Below, in pieces: positions 5,551-6,611 of a stretch of 6,611 nt of DNA (within the stretch, counting starts at the first letter, position 1; every line of letters begins with the position of its first letter). The notes under the pieces are model-generated. The model did no database searches. It had not been told where the DNA came from and saw only the letters and a program-made list of their open reading frames with translations. This stretch comes from Acidobacteriota bacterium. GTDB taxonomy: Bacteria > Acidobacteriota > Terriglobia > Terriglobales > Acidobacteriaceae. Both the position numbers and the translations under genes were made by a program. The DNA lies in contig JAJZFE010000297.1 of NCBI GenBank assembly GCA_021798655.1, positions 1 to 6,611 of the forward strand, read 5' to 3'.

Positions 5551-6611
<1,061 letters not shown>

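Overview
The window is high-GC bacterial DNA, and most of it is a leucine/isoleucine-valine biosynthesis cluster on the minus strand. In transcription order it holds leuC (5' end outside the window), leuD, a Tat-exported metallo-beta-lactamase-fold hydrolase and ilvD, then an interruption, then a small membrane-anchored protein gene and the start of ilvB, which runs off the left edge. The gene order, the Y1-transposase family with its C-terminal YVWD, the GGGCC-NNN-GGCCC hairpins and the low-complexity purine hexamers together suggest an acidobacterium (Terriglobia, Granulicella/Edaphobacter/Terriglobus-like). That placement is inference from memory of such genomes, not a database match.

Right part (3569-6611): leuC, leuD, the hydrolase and ilvD are closely packed. 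Gaps are 4 nt between leuD and the hydrolase and 14 nt between the hydrolase and ilvD, so these three probably share one transcript with leuC. The 93-nt leuC-leuD gap is unusual. It carries two oppositely oriented arrays of a 7-bp repeat (AGCTNCT) that can fold in the mRNA, contain the leuC stop codon and supply the leuD Shine-Dalgarno. LeuC and LeuD form isopropylmalate isomerase. IlvD is dihydroxyacid dehydratase. IlvB is the large subunit of acetolactate synthase. The exported hydrolase has no evident role in the pathway.

Middle part (924-1839): ilvD and ilvB are separated by a plus-strand Y1/HUH transposase gene of the IS200-like or REP-associated (RAYT) kind. It is tightly wrapped by REP-like palindromes. 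These fall into three copies of a three-hairpin module (A-B-A, about 80 nt): two in direct orientation and one inverted, with the inverted one and a direct one flanking the transposase. A 96-nt array of 16 purine-rich hexamers lies between the last module and the ilvD stop codon.

Left part (1-923): an AT-richer gene (42-45% GC in sampled rows, against 72% in a sampled ilvD row) encodes a 173-aa single-pass membrane protein of unknown function. It ends 18 nt before ilvB. The transposase locus and this gene look like material inserted between ilvD and ilvB. No tRNA, rRNA, CRISPR array or convincing promoter or intrinsic terminator was seen.
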